Shown here piece by piece: positions 25,390-32,631 of a stretch of 44,477 nucleotides of DNA (position 1 is the first letter of the stretch; each line of letters opens with the position of its first letter). The notes under the pieces were generated by a model, which saw only the letters and a list, made by a program, of their open reading frames with translations, was not told the DNA's origin and did not search any database. The DNA is taken from the NCBI GenBank assembly GCA_003987775.1, contig RXJD01000026.1, positions 1 through 44,477 on the forward strand. Reading direction: 5' to 3'. The position numbers were made by a program, and so were the translations under genes. Source of the DNA: Mycobacterium sp. GTDB lineage: Bacteria; Actinomycetota; Actinomycetes; Mycobacteriales; Mycobacteriaceae.

Positions 25390-27219
25390 ATGACCTCAGC
25401 GACCATCCCCGGCCTGGACACCGCACCCACCAACCATCAGGGGCTGCTGTCCTGGGTGCAGGAGGTTGCCGAACTCACCCAGCCCGACCGGGTGGTGTTC
25501 ACCGACGGTTCGGAGGAGGAGTTCCAGCGGCTCGCCGACCAGCTCGTCGCGGCGGGCACGTTCAAGCAGCTCAACCCCGAGAAGCACCACAACTCCTACC
25601 TGGCGCTGTCCGACCCGTCCGATGTCGCCCGCGTCGAGTCCCGCACCTTCATCTGCTCCGAGCGTGAGATCGACGCCGGTCCGACCAACAACTGGAAAGA
25701 CCCGAGCGAGATGCGCTCGCTGATGACGGACCTCTACCGCGGTTCCATGCGCGGCCGCACCATGTACGTGGTGCCCTTCTGCATGGGTCCGCTGGGTGCC
25801 GAGGACCCCAAGCTCGGTGTCGAGATCACCGACTCGGAGTACGTCGTGGTCTCGATGCGCACCATGACCCGGATGGGCCAGGCCGCGCTCGAGAAGATCG
25901 GCGACGACGGCTTCTTCGTGAAGGCACTGCACTCGGTGGGTGCGCCGTTGGAGGAGGGCCAGCAGGACGTCCCGTGGCCGTGCAACGACACCAAGTACAT
26001 CACCCACTTCCCGGAGACCCGCGAGATCTGGAGCTACGGGTCCGGCTACGGCGGCAACGCGCTGCTGGGCAAGAAGTGCTACTCACTGCGCATCGCCTCG
26101 GCCATGGCCCACGACGAGGGCTGGCTGGCCGAGCACATGCTGATCCTCAAGCTCATCTCCCCGGAGAATAAGGCGTACTACTTCGCCGCGGCCTTCCCGT
26201 CGGCGTGTGGCAAGACGAACCTGGCGATGCTGCAGCCCACCATCCCCGGTTGGCGCGCCGAGACCCTCGGTGACGACATCGCGTGGATGCGGTTCGGCAA
26301 GGACGGCCGTCTGTACGCCGTCAACCCCGAGTTCGGCTTCTTCGGCGTCGCGCCGGGCACCAACTGGAAGTCCAACCCGAACGCGATGCGCACCATCGCC
26401 GGCGGCAACACCGTGTTCACCAACGTCGCGCTGACCGACGACGGCGACGTGTGGTGGGAGGGTCTGGAAGGCGACCCGCAGCACCTGATCGACTGGAAGG
26501 GCAACGACTGGTACTTCCGCGAGACGGAGACCAACGCGGCCCACCCCAACTCCCGCTACTGCACCCCGATGTCGCAGTGCCCGATCCTGGCCCCCGAGTG
26601 GGACGACCCGCAGGGTGTGCCGATCTCCGGCATCCTGTTCGGCGGCCGCCGCAAGACGACGGTTCCGCTGGTCACCGAGGCCCGCGACTGGCAGCACGGC
26701 GTGTTCATCGGCGCCACCCTGGGCAGCGAGCAGACCGCCGCGGCCGAGGGCAAGGTCGGCAATGTGCGACGCGACCCGATGGCCATGCTGCCGTTCCTCG
26801 GCTACAACGTCGGTGACTACCTGGGCCACTGGATCAACCTGGGCAAGAACGCCGACGACTCCAAGCTGCCGAAGGTGTTCTTCGTCAACTGGTTCCGCCG
26901 TGGCGACGACGGCCGCTTCCTGTGGCCGGGCTTCGGCGAGAACAGCCGCGTGCTGAAGTGGATCGTCGACCGCATCGAGCACAAGGCCGGCGGGCGCACC
27001 ACCCCGATCGGCACGGTCCCCGCAGTGGAGGACATGGACCTCGACGGGCTCGAAGCAGACGCCGCGGACGTGGCCGAGGCGCTGAAGGTCAACACCGACG
27101 AGTGGCGGGAGGAGATCCCGCTGATCGAGGAGTGGCTGGAATTCGTCGGCGAGAAGCTGCCCACCGGCATTCGCGACGAGTTCGACGCGCTCAAGGAGCG
27201 GTTGCGCGAAGCGGAGTAG
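25390..27219 (+). CDS. pckG: Phosphoenolpyruvate carboxykinase (GTP)
   Basis: 609-residue cytosolic enzyme converting oxaloacetate plus GTP to phosphoenolpyruvate, CO2 and GDP. It is the gluconeogenic step needed when mycobacteria grow on fatty acids. The GTP-type P-loop [14 protein letters not shown] includes reactive C273 and K275. Kinase-2 GDDIAWM has D296, and the Mn2+/substrate region ([18 protein letters not shown]) is intact. The nucleotide-binding segment with [25 protein letters not shown] is also present. AGGAGAG precedes ATG 25390. The following genes differ from H37Rv. Confidence 0.98.
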   Translation: MTSATIPGLDTAPTNHQGLLSWVQEVAELTQPDRVVFTDGSEEEFQRLADQLVAAGTFKQLNPEKHHNSYLALSDPSDVARVESRTFICSEREIDAGPTNNWKDPSEMRSLMTDLYRGSMRGRTMYVVPFCMGPLGAEDPKLGVEITDSEYVVVSMRTMTRMGQAALEKIGDDGFFVKALHSVGAPLEEGQQDVPWPCNDTKYITHFPETREIWSYGSGYGGNALLGKKCYSLRIASAMAHDEGWLAEHMLILKLISPENKAYYFAAAFPSACGKTNLAMLQPTIPGWRAETLGDDIAWMRFGKDGRLYAVNPEFGFFGVAPGTNWKSNPNAMRTIAGGNTVFTNVALTDDGDVWWEGLEGDPQHLIDWKGNDWYFRETETNAAHPNSRYCTPMSQCPILAPEWDDPQGVPISGILFGGRRKTTVPLVTEARDWQHGVFIGATLGSEQTAAAEGKVGNVRRDPMAMLPFLGYNVGDYLGHWINLGKNADDSKLPKVFFVNWFRRGDDGRFLWPGFGENSRVLKWIVDRIEHKAGGRTTPIGTVPAVEDMDLDGLEADAADVAEALKVNTDEWREEIPLIEEWLEFVGEKLPTGIRDEFDALKERLREAE

Positions 27220-27240
27220 CCGCTGGCACACCGGTTCTGC

Positions 27241-27276
27241 GGAAACGTAAATTTCCGCTGCGCTGCGTCGTAGGAT
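27241..27276 (+). promoter_or_regulatory. Conserved upstream boxes of the first PPE-like gene
   Basis: GGAAACGT at 27241 and GTCGTAGGAT ending at 27276 recur in the same order and nearly the same spacing (20 versus 21 bases) before the second PPE-like gene. GGAAAC resembles an extracytoplasmic-function sigma -35 box, and TAGGAT could act as a -10. The assignment to a sigma factor is tentative; conservation of both boxes across the duplication is what supports them. Confidence 0.45.
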
Positions 27277-27315
27277 CCCTCGCTGTCGACACTCGAACGC
27301 GAGAGGGGTCCACTG

Positions 27316-28446
27316 GTGAACTTTGCGGTGCTGGCACCCGAAGTCATTTCGGCGCAGATGTATTCCGGCGCAGGCTCCGAACCCATGTTGGGCGCCGCTG
27401 CGGCCTGGTCCGGATTGGGTGAGGAGTTGGGCTGTGCCGCAGACTCTTTCGCGTCGGTGACCGCGGGATTGACCGGCGGCCCCTGGCAGGGTCCGGCGGC
27501 GGCCGCGATGACGACGGTGGCCACCAGGTACACAAGCTTTTTGACCGAGGCGGCAACCCGCGCAGTAACGGCGGCCACCCAGGCCAAGGCGGTGGCGGGC
27601 GTCTTCGAGGCCGCGAAGGCGGCCGTTGCCCATCCGATGGCGGTGCGGGCCAACCGCATGCAATTCGTCTCGGCAATCCGGTCCAATTTCCTCGGCCTCA
27701 ACTTTCCGCTGATCGCCGCCATCGAGGGCGCATACGACGAACTCTGGGCCCAGAATGTGTCCGCGCTGGCGGCTTACCACACCGGAGCCTCGGCGGCGGC
27801 CGCCCAGATCGCGCCGTGGCAGGAGGCGCTGGGTGACTTCGGCGCGCGCATCGGCCGGGTGGTCGAAACCGACAAGGCGATGATCGAGGCCCGGGCAGCG
27901 GCCAACTCGGCCGAGATCGCCGACGCGGCGCGCTTCACCCGGGACGCTGTCAATAAGGCGTTCGTCGAAGCGCGCTTCGGTCCGGGACGCTTGTGGGGGC
28001 CGTTGCGCTCGGCAGTCGCTTATGACGCACAGACGGCCGGGCGGTTGCTCGTCGAGAACGCCGCCCTGCCCGGGCAGATCGTTTCCAAGAACATCGAGAT
28101 ACTGGCGGCGCCCGGCAACAGGCCCCCGGCCACCGCGCCGGCCGCCGACCTCGGCGGCCTGCTGCAGATGGACGCGGCCACAATCGGTCGCGTGGTCAGC
28201 GACAACCAGGTGCAGCTGTCGAGCGCGGCGGCAGTGACGGAAAGCAGCCTGCGGGCAGCGGAGGCCGCCGTCGTGGGCGGCGATCCAGTTGCCGCGGCCA
28301 GGGATGTCGCCGCTGCGGTTGCCTACGATGCGGACACCGTGGCGCGCCTGGGCATCGAAGATCTCTCGTTGCCGGCGGAACTGATTCGTGAAGACATCGG
28401 GTACCTGACCGGCGCGCCCGCAGCGGCCGCCGTGCTGCCCGGCTGA
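27316..28446 (+). CDS. PPE-family-like protein, copy 1 (APE in place of PPE)
   Basis: 376 residues starting at GTG 27316, with AGAGGGG upstream. The first 180 residues follow the PPE domain: MNFAVLAPEV (LPPE replaced by LAPE at 6-9), MYSGAGSEPMLGAAAAW, and the WxG turn GGPWQGP (W57). MQFVSAIRSNFLGLNFPLIAAIEGAYDELWAQN follows. PPE proteins are ESX/type VII cargo that pair with PE proteins, but no PE gene is adjacent. The C-terminal half has neither SVP nor MPTR motifs. It carries repeats of about 35 residues beginning AxAYDA (about 235 and 335), with a diverged unit between them. Function is unknown. Confidence 0.85.
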   Translation: MNFAVLAPEVISAQMYSGAGSEPMLGAAAAWSGLGEELGCAADSFASVTAGLTGGPWQGPAAAAMTTVATRYTSFLTEAATRAVTAATQAKAVAGVFEAAKAAVAHPMAVRANRMQFVSAIRSNFLGLNFPLIAAIEGAYDELWAQNVSALAAYHTGASAAAAQIAPWQEALGDFGARIGRVVETDKAMIEARAAANSAEIADAARFTRDAVNKAFVEARFGPGRLWGPLRSAVAYDAQTAGRLLVENAALPGQIVSKNIEILAAPGNRPPATAPAADLGGLLQMDAATIGRVVSDNQVQLSSAAAVTESSLRAAEAAVVGGDPVAAARDVAAAVAYDADTVARLGIEDLSLPAELIREDIGYLTGAPAAAAVLPG

Positions 28447-28460
28447 CGCGGCCGGTCAGC

Positions 28461-28496
28461 CCGTCAGGGCCGTCAGGGCCGTCAGGGCCGCCAGGG
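28461..28496. repeat. 9-bp tandem repeats between the two PPE-like genes
   Basis: Three exact CCGTCAGGG units (28461, 28470, 28479) and a fourth with one mismatch (28488), 15 bases after the stop of the first PPE-like gene. Such arrays are prone to copy-number change. It lies upstream of the second gene's promoter boxes. Confidence 0.85.
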
Positions 28497-28545
28497 TCGA
28501 CACCGCCATCAGTGCCGCCGGTGTAGCTGAAAAGACTAGTTTGCG

Positions 28546-28581
28546 GAAACGTTAATTTTGCGCACGGTTTGGTCGTAGGAT
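28546..28581 (+). promoter_or_regulatory. Conserved upstream boxes of the second PPE-like gene
   Basis: GCGGAAACGT (28543-28552, with the GGAAAC core at 28545) and GTCGTAGGAT (28572-28581) repeat the arrangement before the first PPE-like gene. The bases between the boxes have diverged, which suggests that the two boxes are under selection. A GAGAGGA ribosome binding site follows at 28614. Confidence 0.45.
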
Positions 28582-28627
28582 TTCTTGCTATCGGCACGGG
28601 GGCTGCCGGATGCGAGAGGATCCACCG

Positions 28628-29527
28628 ATGAACTTTGCGGTATTGGCACCCGAAATCACCTCGGCGCAAATGTATTCCGGTGCGGGATCCGGGCCGATGC
28701 TGGGTGCGGCTGCGGCGTGGACCGGCTTGAGCGACGAGTTGGGCAGCGCTGCTGATTGCTTCGGGTCGGTGACTGCCGGGTTAGCTGGTGGTCCTTGGCA
28801 GGGGCCCTCGTCGGTGGCGATGACGGCAGTGGCCGCCAAATATGCGGGTTTTCTCGGCGAAGCGGCGACCCGTGCCGCCACCGCTGCCGCCCAGGCCAAC
28901 GCGGTAGCGGGGATTTTCGAGGCGGCGAAAGCCGCCGTGGCGCATCCGATGACGGTGCGAACCAATCGTGTGCAGTTCGTGTCCGCGGTGCGGTCGAACT
29001 TCTTGGGCCTCAACGGTCCGCTGATTGCGGCCATCGAGGGTGCGTATGACGAGCTGTGGGCCCAGAATGTGTCCGCACTCGCGAGCTACCACGGTGCAGC
29101 CTCAGCGGCGGCGGCGCAAATTGCCCCGTGGCAGAAGGACCTGGCGGATGTCAGCACCCTCGTCGGCCGGCTGAACGCGGCGAACGGTGCGACTCTGGCT
29201 GCCACGGCGACGGCGAACGCGGCCGAGATCTCGGGTGCGGCACGATTCACCAGGGACATGGCGACGGAGGCGGGCGCGGATCTGAGCGCCGGTCGCGTCA
29301 TGCCGGCGGTGCAGAAGGTCGGTTCGGCCATCGCCTACGACGCCCAGGCCGCGGGCAACGTCCTGGCCAGAACCGCGAGTGTGCCGGCGCAGTTGGTCGG
29401 CCAAGACCTCGAGATCCTGGCGTCATCCGAGTTTGGCGAGAGCCTCAGGGATCGCCTCATCCGGCTTGGCTACCCGCCCGACTACTTGGACTACATCCGT
29501 AACGTTCGGCCGACGGTGCAAGGCTGA
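28628..29527 (+). CDS. PPE-family-like protein, copy 2
   Basis: 299 residues, a close paralogue of the preceding gene over the first 180 residues (MNFAVLAPEITSAQMYSGAGSG; WxG at W57; SNFLGLNGPLIAAIEGAYDELWAQN). It also has LAPE instead of LPPE. The C-terminal part carries only one AYDA-type unit (AIAYDAQAAGNVLARTASVPAQLVGQDLEIL) and ends with a different tail (SLRDRLIRLGYPPDYLDYIRN). ATG 28628 is chosen over an in-frame start at 28610 because GAGAGGA lies at the right distance. Tandem duplication followed by loss or gain of repeat units is the simplest history. No PE partner is adjacent. Confidence 0.85.
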   Translation: MNFAVLAPEITSAQMYSGAGSGPMLGAAAAWTGLSDELGSAADCFGSVTAGLAGGPWQGPSSVAMTAVAAKYAGFLGEAATRAATAAAQANAVAGIFEAAKAAVAHPMTVRTNRVQFVSAVRSNFLGLNGPLIAAIEGAYDELWAQNVSALASYHGAASAAAAQIAPWQKDLADVSTLVGRLNAANGATLAATATANAAEISGAARFTRDMATEAGADLSAGRVMPAVQKVGSAIAYDAQAAGNVLARTASVPAQLVGQDLEILASSEFGESLRDRLIRLGYPPDYLDYIRNVRPTVQG

Positions 29528-29642
29528 CCCGGATTGTTGGGGTTTGCCAAATCCATAGTTTCGGGTCAACGAAAACAAAATTATACCTAGTTGATCAGCA
29601 AATACAGGTCACCGACATCGAGAAACTCGTAGCTTCGCTAAG

Positions 29643-29671
29643 TTGCCAGACGATCCAAATAAGGTTAGCCT
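29643..29671 (+). promoter_or_regulatory. Promoter of the riboswitch-antiporter unit
   Basis: TTGCCA (29643-29648) and TAGCCT (29666-29671) are separated by exactly 17 bases, a good housekeeping-type pair. A start 7-9 bases later would place the transcript's 5' end at 29678-29680, just where the riboswitch P1 stem begins. The overlapping AAGGTTAGCCT resembles half of an iron/manganese regulator box, but the other half is missing. Confidence 0.7.
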
Positions 29672-29679
29672 CGGGGTAG

Positions 29680-29798
29680 CGAAGGGGAGTAGTTCCAGAT
29701 CGCCGGCCTGGTTACCGGCGGCTGCGGATGGTCGACATACTGGCGGCTTCGGTCGCCCGGTCATCCACCGGGGAGTTTTCCGGCGAGCGAGACCTTCG
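29680..29798 (+). promoter_or_regulatory. yybP-ykoY (Mn2+) riboswitch
   Basis: Conserved landmarks are in order: GAAGGGGAGTAG at 29681-29692, GTCGACATACT near 29731-29741, and GCGAGACCTTCG at 29787-29798. P1 pairs 29680-29685 with 29793-29798. Between lie GC-rich stems, for example GCCGGC/GCCGG near 29702-29722 and the CCGGGG/TTTTCCGG element before the 3' motif. Members of this class bind Mn2+ and turn on exporters or membrane proteins. It precedes a cation antiporter gene by about 70 bases. Recognition is by motif only; no covariance search was possible. Confidence 0.88.
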
Positions 29799-29821
29799 GC
29801 CGACACAACGTCGGTCCGAAG
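29794..29821 (+). other. Hairpin in the riboswitch expression platform
   Basis: Arms 29794-29804 and 29810-29821 form 11 bp with one bulged T around a 5-base ACAAC loop. The 5' arm begins with CTTCGG, which is also the 3' strand of P1, so the two structures are mutually exclusive. No U-run follows, so a classic terminator is not evident. The same CCTTCGG (29793-29799) is fully complementary to CCGAAGG (29858-29864), which contains the Shine-Dalgarno sequence of the antiporter gene. Confidence 0.6.
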
Positions 29822-29870
29822 TCTCGCCACCGCCGACGGGGCCCCGGACCGCAGGAACCGAAGGACGCTA

Positions 29871-31091
29871 ATGGCTTTGATCGCCGAACGCCGTCGGACC
29901 CGGACACCCGCAGACCTGCTGCTGCGCTCGCTGCTCACCACCGCGATCTTCATCGCTCCCGCGCTCGTCGTGCGCTGCGCCGGGCTGCATCCCGCACCCG
30001 TGCTGTCGCTGGTCGTCTACGGCGCGGCCGTCGTCGCGGCGAGTTTCCTGCTGGCCTGGGCGGCCGAGGCGGCGCAACTCGACGTGTCCGGCGGCCTGGC
30101 CATCGCGGTGCTGGCGCTGATCGCCGTGCTGCCCGAATACGCCGTCGACCTCTACTACGCCTACCAGTCCGGCTCGCACGCCGAGTACACCCAGTACGCC
30201 GCGGCCAATATGACCGGCTCCAACCGGTTGTTGATGGGCCTGGGCTGGCCGGTGGTGGTGCTGGTGGCGCTGTGGGTCGCGCGCAGGACGGGCGGTCCGA
30301 CGGCTGCGCTGCGGCTCGAGCGCGGCAACCGGGTGGAACTGGGGTTCCTGCTCGTCGCGGGGATCGTCGCCTTCCTCGTGCCGGCGACCGGCCGTATCCA
30401 CATCACCCTGGGCGTCGCACTGCTGGCCTGGTTCGGTTTCTACCTTTACAAGCTCAGCCGCGGCGCCGTGGAGGAGCCCGAGTTGATGGGCACCGCCGCG
30501 GCCCTGGGTGGGCTACCGGAGCGGGCCCGTCGCGCCGCGGTCATCACCCTGTTCGCCGTCGCCGCCGGGGTCATCCTGGCGTGCGCAAAACCCTTCGCGG
30601 AGAGCCTGATCGGCGCCGGCACCGAGCTGGGTGTCGACCGGTTCCTGCTGGTGCAGTGGCTGGCGCCGCTCGCTTCGGAAGCGCCGGAGTTCGTGATCGC
30701 GATCATCTTCGCCAGCCGCGGCAAGGGCACCGCCGCGATCGCGACGCTGATCTCCTCGAAGGTCAACCAGTGGACGCTGCTGGTGGGTTCGTTGCCGATC
30801 GCCCACCTGGTAGGCGGCGGCGCCGACCAGCTGGTCCTGGACGGCCGGCAGGTCGAAGAGATGCTGCTGACTGCGACCCAGACCCTGATGGGGGTGGCGC
30901 TGATCCTGGCGCTGCGCTTCCACCGCTGCACGGCGTGGGCGTTGCTGACGCTGTTCCTGGTGCAGTTCCCGGTCGCCTCGACCGAGGCTCGGCTGGCGCT
31001 GAGCGGGGTGTATGCGATGGTCGCCGTGGTCGCGCTGGTGGTGAACCGCCGGCAGGTGTTGCCCACGCTGCGCGCACCGTTGCGCGGCTGA
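29871..31091 (+). CDS. Cation antiporter of the Na+/Ca2+ exchanger superfamily, riboswitch-controlled
   Basis: 406 residues with about 11 membrane segments. The two inverted alpha-repeats of the CaCA family are visible. The first is AVLPEYAVDLYYAYQSG with AANMTGSNRLLMGLGWP; the second is APLASEAPEFVIAIIFASRG with LISSKVNQWTLLVGSLP. Each has the acidic PE motif that binds cations. A charged loop near 200-220 separates the halves. ATG 29871 follows AAGGA by 5 bases. The yybP-ykoY riboswitch upstream suggests that the exported ion is Mn2+ (possibly with Ca2+), a prediction and not a known substrate. In H37Rv this position is held by other genes. Confidence 0.88.
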   Translation: MALIAERRRTRTPADLLLRSLLTTAIFIAPALVVRCAGLHPAPVLSLVVYGAAVVAASFLLAWAAEAAQLDVSGGLAIAVLALIAVLPEYAVDLYYAYQSGSHAEYTQYAAANMTGSNRLLMGLGWPVVVLVALWVARRTGGPTAALRLERGNRVELGFLLVAGIVAFLVPATGRIHITLGVALLAWFGFYLYKLSRGAVEEPELMGTAAALGGLPERARRAAVITLFAVAAGVILACAKPFAESLIGAGTELGVDRFLLVQWLAPLASEAPEFVIAIIFASRGKGTAAIATLISSKVNQWTLLVGSLPIAHLVGGGADQLVLDGRQVEEMLLTATQTLMGVALILALRFHRCTAWALLTLFLVQFPVASTEARLALSGVYAMVAVVALVVNRRQVLPTLRAPLRG

Positions 31092-31095
31092 CTCG

Positions 31096-31101
31096 TAGAG
31101 T
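31096..31101 (+). promoter_or_regulatory. -10 box (TAGAGT) of a probable leaderless fadD4 promoter
   Basis: TANNNT box followed by 6 bases and ATG 31108. No ribosome binding site is visible in the 16-base gap after the antiporter stop, so a leaderless start is the simplest reading. It suggests that fadD4 can be expressed apart from the riboswitch transcript. Confidence 0.5.
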
Positions 31102-31107
31102 TCAGCC

Positions 31108-32631
31108 ATGCAGATTCGCCCGCATGCGCTGGCTCATCCCGACAAGCCCGCCGTCATCCTGTACCCGTCCGGCACCGTGGTGACCTTCGGTGAGCTCGAG
31201 GCCCGCGCGAACCGGCTGGCGCACTACTTCCGGCAGGCCGGGCTGCGCGAGGGTGACGCCATCGCCATCTTGATGGAGAACAACGAGCACATGCACGCCG
31301 TCATGTGGGCGGCGCGGCGCAGCGGGTTGTACTACGTGCCGATCAACACCCATCTGACCGCGGCCGAGGCGGCGTACATCATCGACAACAGCAACGCCAG
31401 GGCCATCGTCGGGTCGGCGGCGCTGCGCGACGTGTGCGCGGGGCTCGGCGACCATCTGCCCAACGGTCTGCCCGATGTGCTGCTGCTCGCCGACGGTGCC
31501 CTGGAGGGCTGGCAGCGCTATCCGGAATGCGTTGCGGATCAACCGGATACCCCGATCCCGGACGAGATCGAGGGTGACCTGTTGCAATACTCCTCGGGCA
31601 CCACCGGCCGGCCCAAAGGCATCAAACGTGAACTGCCGCATGTGCCGCCGGAAGACGCGCCGGGCATGATGTCGGCGCTGGTCGGGTTCTGGATGGACCC
31701 CGACACGGTCTACCTGAGCCCCGCGCCGTTGTACCACACGGCGCCGTCGGTGTGGTCCCTGACGGTGCAGGCGGCCGGCCTGACCACCGTGGTGATGGAG
31801 AAGTTCGATCCCGAGGGGACGTTGGACGCGATCCAGCGGCACCGGGTGACGCACGGGCAGTTCGTCCCGGCCATGTTCGTGCGGATGCTCAAACTGCCGG
31901 AAGCGGTGCGTAATTCGTACGATCTGTCCAGTTTGAAGCGGGTCATGCATGCGGCCGCGCCGTGTCCGGTGCTGATCAAGAAGCAGATGATGGAGTGGTG
32001 GGGGCCGATCGTCGACGAGTACTACGCCTCCTCGGAGGCGATCGGTTCGACGCTGATCACCGCCGAGGACTGGCTGGCCCATCCCGGCTCGGTCGGCAAA
32101 CCGATGTCCGGCGCGTTGCACATCCTGGGGCCCGACGGCAAAGAGTTGCCACCCGGTCATCCGGGCGAGATCTATTTCGAAGGCGGGTATTCGTTCGAGT
32201 ACCTCAACGACCCGTCGAAGACCGCCGCGTCGCGGGACACGCACGGCTGGATGACGGTCGGGGACATCGGGTTTCTCGACGAAGAGGGCTACCTGTACCT
32301 CACCGACCGCCGTCACCACATGATCATCTCCGGCGGGGTGAACATCTATCCGCAGGAGACCGAGAACCTGCTGGTCACCCATCCGAAGGTGTTGGACGCG
32401 GCCGTATTCGGCGTTCCCGACGACGAGATGGGCCAGCGGGTGATGGCGGCGGTGCAGACCGTCGACCCGGCTGATGCCAACGAGGCGTTCGCCGAGGAGC
32501 TGTCGGGCTGGTTGCGAGAACGGTTGGCGCACTTCAAGTGTCCGCGGTCGATTGCGTTCGAGGCGCAGCTGCCGCGTACCGACACCGGCAAGCTCTACAA
32601 GAACGAGTTGATCGAGAAGTATTCGGTGTGA
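31108..32631 (+). CDS. fadD4: Fatty-acyl-CoA/AMP ligase FadD4-like
   Basis: 507-residue member of the ANL adenylating family, activating a carboxylic acid (fatty or sterol-like) as acyl-CoA. Motifs are P-loop YSSGTTGRPKG (161-171), YYASSEAIGS, the hinge TVGDIGFLDEEGYLYLTDR, MIISGGVNIYPQETE and the catalytic lysine region PRTDTGKLYKNE (K495). Chain-length preference cannot be read. The H37Rv protein is a little longer at the N-terminus. It overlaps the next gene as GTGA, giving a fadD-crotonase pair, and sits beside fadE3 and a MaoC-like gene, consistent with a beta-oxidation-like role. Confidence 0.9.
   Translation: MQIRPHALAHPDKPAVILYPSGTVVTFGELEARANRLAHYFRQAGLREGDAIAILMENNEHMHAVMWAARRSGLYYVPINTHLTAAEAAYIIDNSNARAIVGSAALRDVCAGLGDHLPNGLPDVLLLADGALEGWQRYPECVADQPDTPIPDEIEGDLLQYSSGTTGRPKGIKRELPHVPPEDAPGMMSALVGFWMDPDTVYLSPAPLYHTAPSVWSLTVQAAGLTTVVMEKFDPEGTLDAIQRHRVTHGQFVPAMFVRMLKLPEAVRNSYDLSSLKRVMHAAAPCPVLIKKQMMEWWGPIVDEYYASSEAIGSTLITAEDWLAHPGSVGKPMSGALHILGPDGKELPPGHPGEIYFEGGYSFEYLNDPSKTAASRDTHGWMTVGDIGFLDEEGYLYLTDRRHHMIISGGVNIYPQETENLLVTHPKVLDAAVFGVPDDEMGQRVMAAVQTVDPADANEAFAEELSGWLRERLAHFKCPRSIAFEAQLPRTDTGKLYKNELIEKYSV

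Noticed and set aside
27220-27315. PE gene before the PPE-like pair
   Set aside because: Only 96 bases lie between pckG and the first PPE-like start; they hold the promoter boxes and no coding frame.
28441-28627. Small gene between the two PPE-like genes
   Set aside because: The stretch is a 9-bp tandem repeat followed by promoter boxes; no frame with a ribosome binding site and plausible product.
29655-29675. Full IdeR or MntR box at the antiporter promoter
   Set aside because: Only one half (AAGGTTAGCCT) fits; the second half is missing and the segment doubles as the -10 region.
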